A program made the translations under genes and the position numbers. The notes beneath the pieces were generated by a model, which was not told the DNA's origin, searched no databases, and saw nothing but the letters and a program-made list of their open reading frames with translations. Positions 62,982-64,000 of a stretch of 64,000 nucleotides of DNA are shown here, piece by piece. This DNA comes from Asticcacaulis sp. AC466. GTDB lineage: Bacteria; Pseudomonadota; Alphaproteobacteria; Caulobacterales; Caulobacteraceae. Every line of letters starts with the position of its first letter. Within the stretch, counting starts at the first letter, position 1. The stretch spans positions 1 to 64,000 of the forward strand of contig NZ_AWGE01000005.1 in assembly GCF_000495815.1 (NCBI RefSeq). The letters are read 5' to 3'.

Positions 62982-64000
62982 ATGGCCAGTTCGCCCATTC
63001 CGTCTCAATACACCCCACTCGATGCTCAGTCGTCGCGCCTGGCGGTGACGATCATAAGCGGCCTGTTCTTCATCTTCGGCTTTGTCACCTGGCTGAACAG
63101 CCCGCTGATCACCTTCGTCAAGCTCGCCTTCACGCTCGACGACGTCTCCGCCTTCCTCGTGCCGATGGCGTTCTACATGTCCTATTTCTTCCTCGCCTTG
63201 CCGTCTGCGGCCATACTGAGGAAAACCGGCATGAAAAAGGGCATGGCGATCGGCTTGTTTGTGATGGCGATTGGGGCGGCCGTTTTCGGTCAGTTCACCA
63301 CCTTGCGGATCTTTCCCGGCGCGCTGACCGGCCTGTTCATCATCGGGGCCGGGCTATCGCTGCTACAAACCGCCTCCAACCCCTACATTTCCATTGCCGG
63401 GCCCATCGAACGCGCCGCGCAGCGCATCGCCATTCTCGGCATCTGCAATAAGATCGCTGGCGCGCTTGCGCCGGTCGTCTTCGGACTTCTGGTCATGCAA
63501 GGGGTCGGCGAGTTGGACGCCAAGGTTCAGGCCCTGACCGATCCGGCGGCGCGCGAAGCGCTTCTGGATGCGTTCGCGCACAAGGTTTATGGACCCTATA
63601 TGGCCATGGCCGTCCTTCTGGCGGTGCTGGCCTACGGTCTCCTGAAGTCGCCCCTGCCGGAAATCAGCGACACCGTCAACGTTCCCATGACCGGCGAGGC
63701 GGACAAGCGCAGCCTGTTCAGCTTTCCCAATCTGTGGCTCGGTTTTGTCTGCATTTTCTTCTATGTCGGGGTTGAAGTCATGGCCGGTGACGCTATCGGC
63801 ACCTATGGACACGCCTTCGGCCTTCCGCTCGACGAAACCAAGTTCCTGGGCACCGCCACCATGGTTGCCATGCTTGTGGGCTATATTCTGGGCTTCATTG
63901 TCATTCCGCGCGTGATGTCTCAGGAGCGCTATCTGGCTCTCTCGGCCATACTCGGCGTGATCCTCACCGCCTGCGCCTATCTGACAAAGGGCTATGTGTC
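62982..64000 (+). CDS. nagP: NagP/FucP-type sugar MFS transporter, cut by the window end
   Basis: First 339 codons of a sugar:proton symporter of the FucP family; the frame is open to the window end, so the C-terminus is missing. Visible features are an N-terminal membrane segment with ISGLFFIFGFVTWLNSPLIT, the QTASNPYISIAGP motif typical of FucP/GluP/NagP, and several further membrane helices. Translation was done by hand from the ATG at 62982. In Xanthomonas-type GlcNAc operons this transporter carries N-acetylglucosamine across the inner membrane, which suits the GH89 and NagX genes before it. Confidence 0.88.
   Translation, partial: MASSPIPSQYTPLDAQSSRLAVTIISGLFFIFGFVTWLNSPLITFVKLAFTLDDVSAFLVPMAFYMSYFFLALPSAAILRKTGMKKGMAIGLFVMAIGAAVFGQFTTLRIFPGALTGLFIIGAGLSLLQTASNPYISIAGPIERAAQRIAILGICNKIAGALAPVVFGLLVMQGVGELDAKVQALTDPAAREALLDAFAHKVYGPYMAMAVLLAVLAYGLLKSPLPEISDTVNVPMTGEADKRSLFSFPNLWLGFVCIFFYVGVEVMAGDAIGTYGHAFGLPLDETKFLGTATMVAMLVGYILGFIVIPRVMSQERYLALSAILGVILTACAYLTKGYV

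Overview
The window looks like part of a large secondary replicon (chromid or megaplasmid) of a Caulobacteraceae-like alphaproteobacterium; Asticcacaulis is my best guess. The grounds are moderately high GC, three large TonB-dependent receptors, flavin tryptophan-halogenase homologues next to receptors, GntR-controlled glycan genes, a DctA/DctB/DctD set, and a complete plasmid-type replication and partition module. No rRNA, tRNA, CRISPR array or insertion sequence was seen. The genus is inference; no database was consulted.

Layout. (1) 80-6395 is a sensory block: a BLUF blue-light photoreceptor whose stop codon overlaps the start of a methyl-accepting chemotaxis protein, a divergent OmpR-type regulator with a multi-PAS histidine kinase, and a LuxR solo. 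(2) 6580-8920 holds an AraC regulator and an S41-type peptidase. (3) 9405-13570 is the replicon core: parA, parB, three copies of a palindromic parS-like site, the RepA initiator gene, a consensus DnaA box, five iterons at 21-23 bp spacing, and an AT-rich stretch with two further 22-bp-period repeats. (4) 14277-22243 is the most unusual part: a TonB receptor, then a terminator-like hairpin, then four tightly packed genes for sulfotransferases and aspartyl/asparaginyl-hydroxylase-like enzymes, the last fusing both activities. A phospholipase C and a DeoR regulator follow. PHO-box-like 11-bp-period repeats precede both the receptor and the phospholipase. (5) 25517-33821 holds a GT39 glycosyltransferase and an Fnr-like regulator, with an Acg-like nitroreductase, a PEEFP-type cation ATPase, a universal stress protein and a second nitroreductase; Fnr-type dyads lie in this block. 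(6) 33857-37743 is a TetR regulator divergent from a CYP102 (P450 BM3-like) fusion. (7) 37765-43261 is dctD-dctB divergent from dctA and a TorF-type outer-membrane protein. (8) 43325-64000 is a glycan-utilisation region: two TonB receptor/tryptophan-halogenase pairs, a GH115 alpha-glucuronidase with a GntR regulator, a second GntR regulator, a GH89 alpha-N-acetylglucosaminidase, a NagX-like membrane protein and a NagP-like MFS transporter cut by the window edge. Palindromes close to the known UxuR/ExuR operator sit before several of these genes.

How it works together. All three TonB receptors lie beside enzymes that could chemically tailor a peptide, protein or imported aromatic molecule (sulfotransferase plus 2OG hydroxylase once, halogenase twice). 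I consider this recurrent pairing the best candidate for an undescribed system. The GH89/NagX/NagP run suggests release and import of alpha-linked GlcNAc, and GH115 suggests glucuronoxylan side-chain removal. The Fnr-like block resembles a low-oxygen stress regulon.
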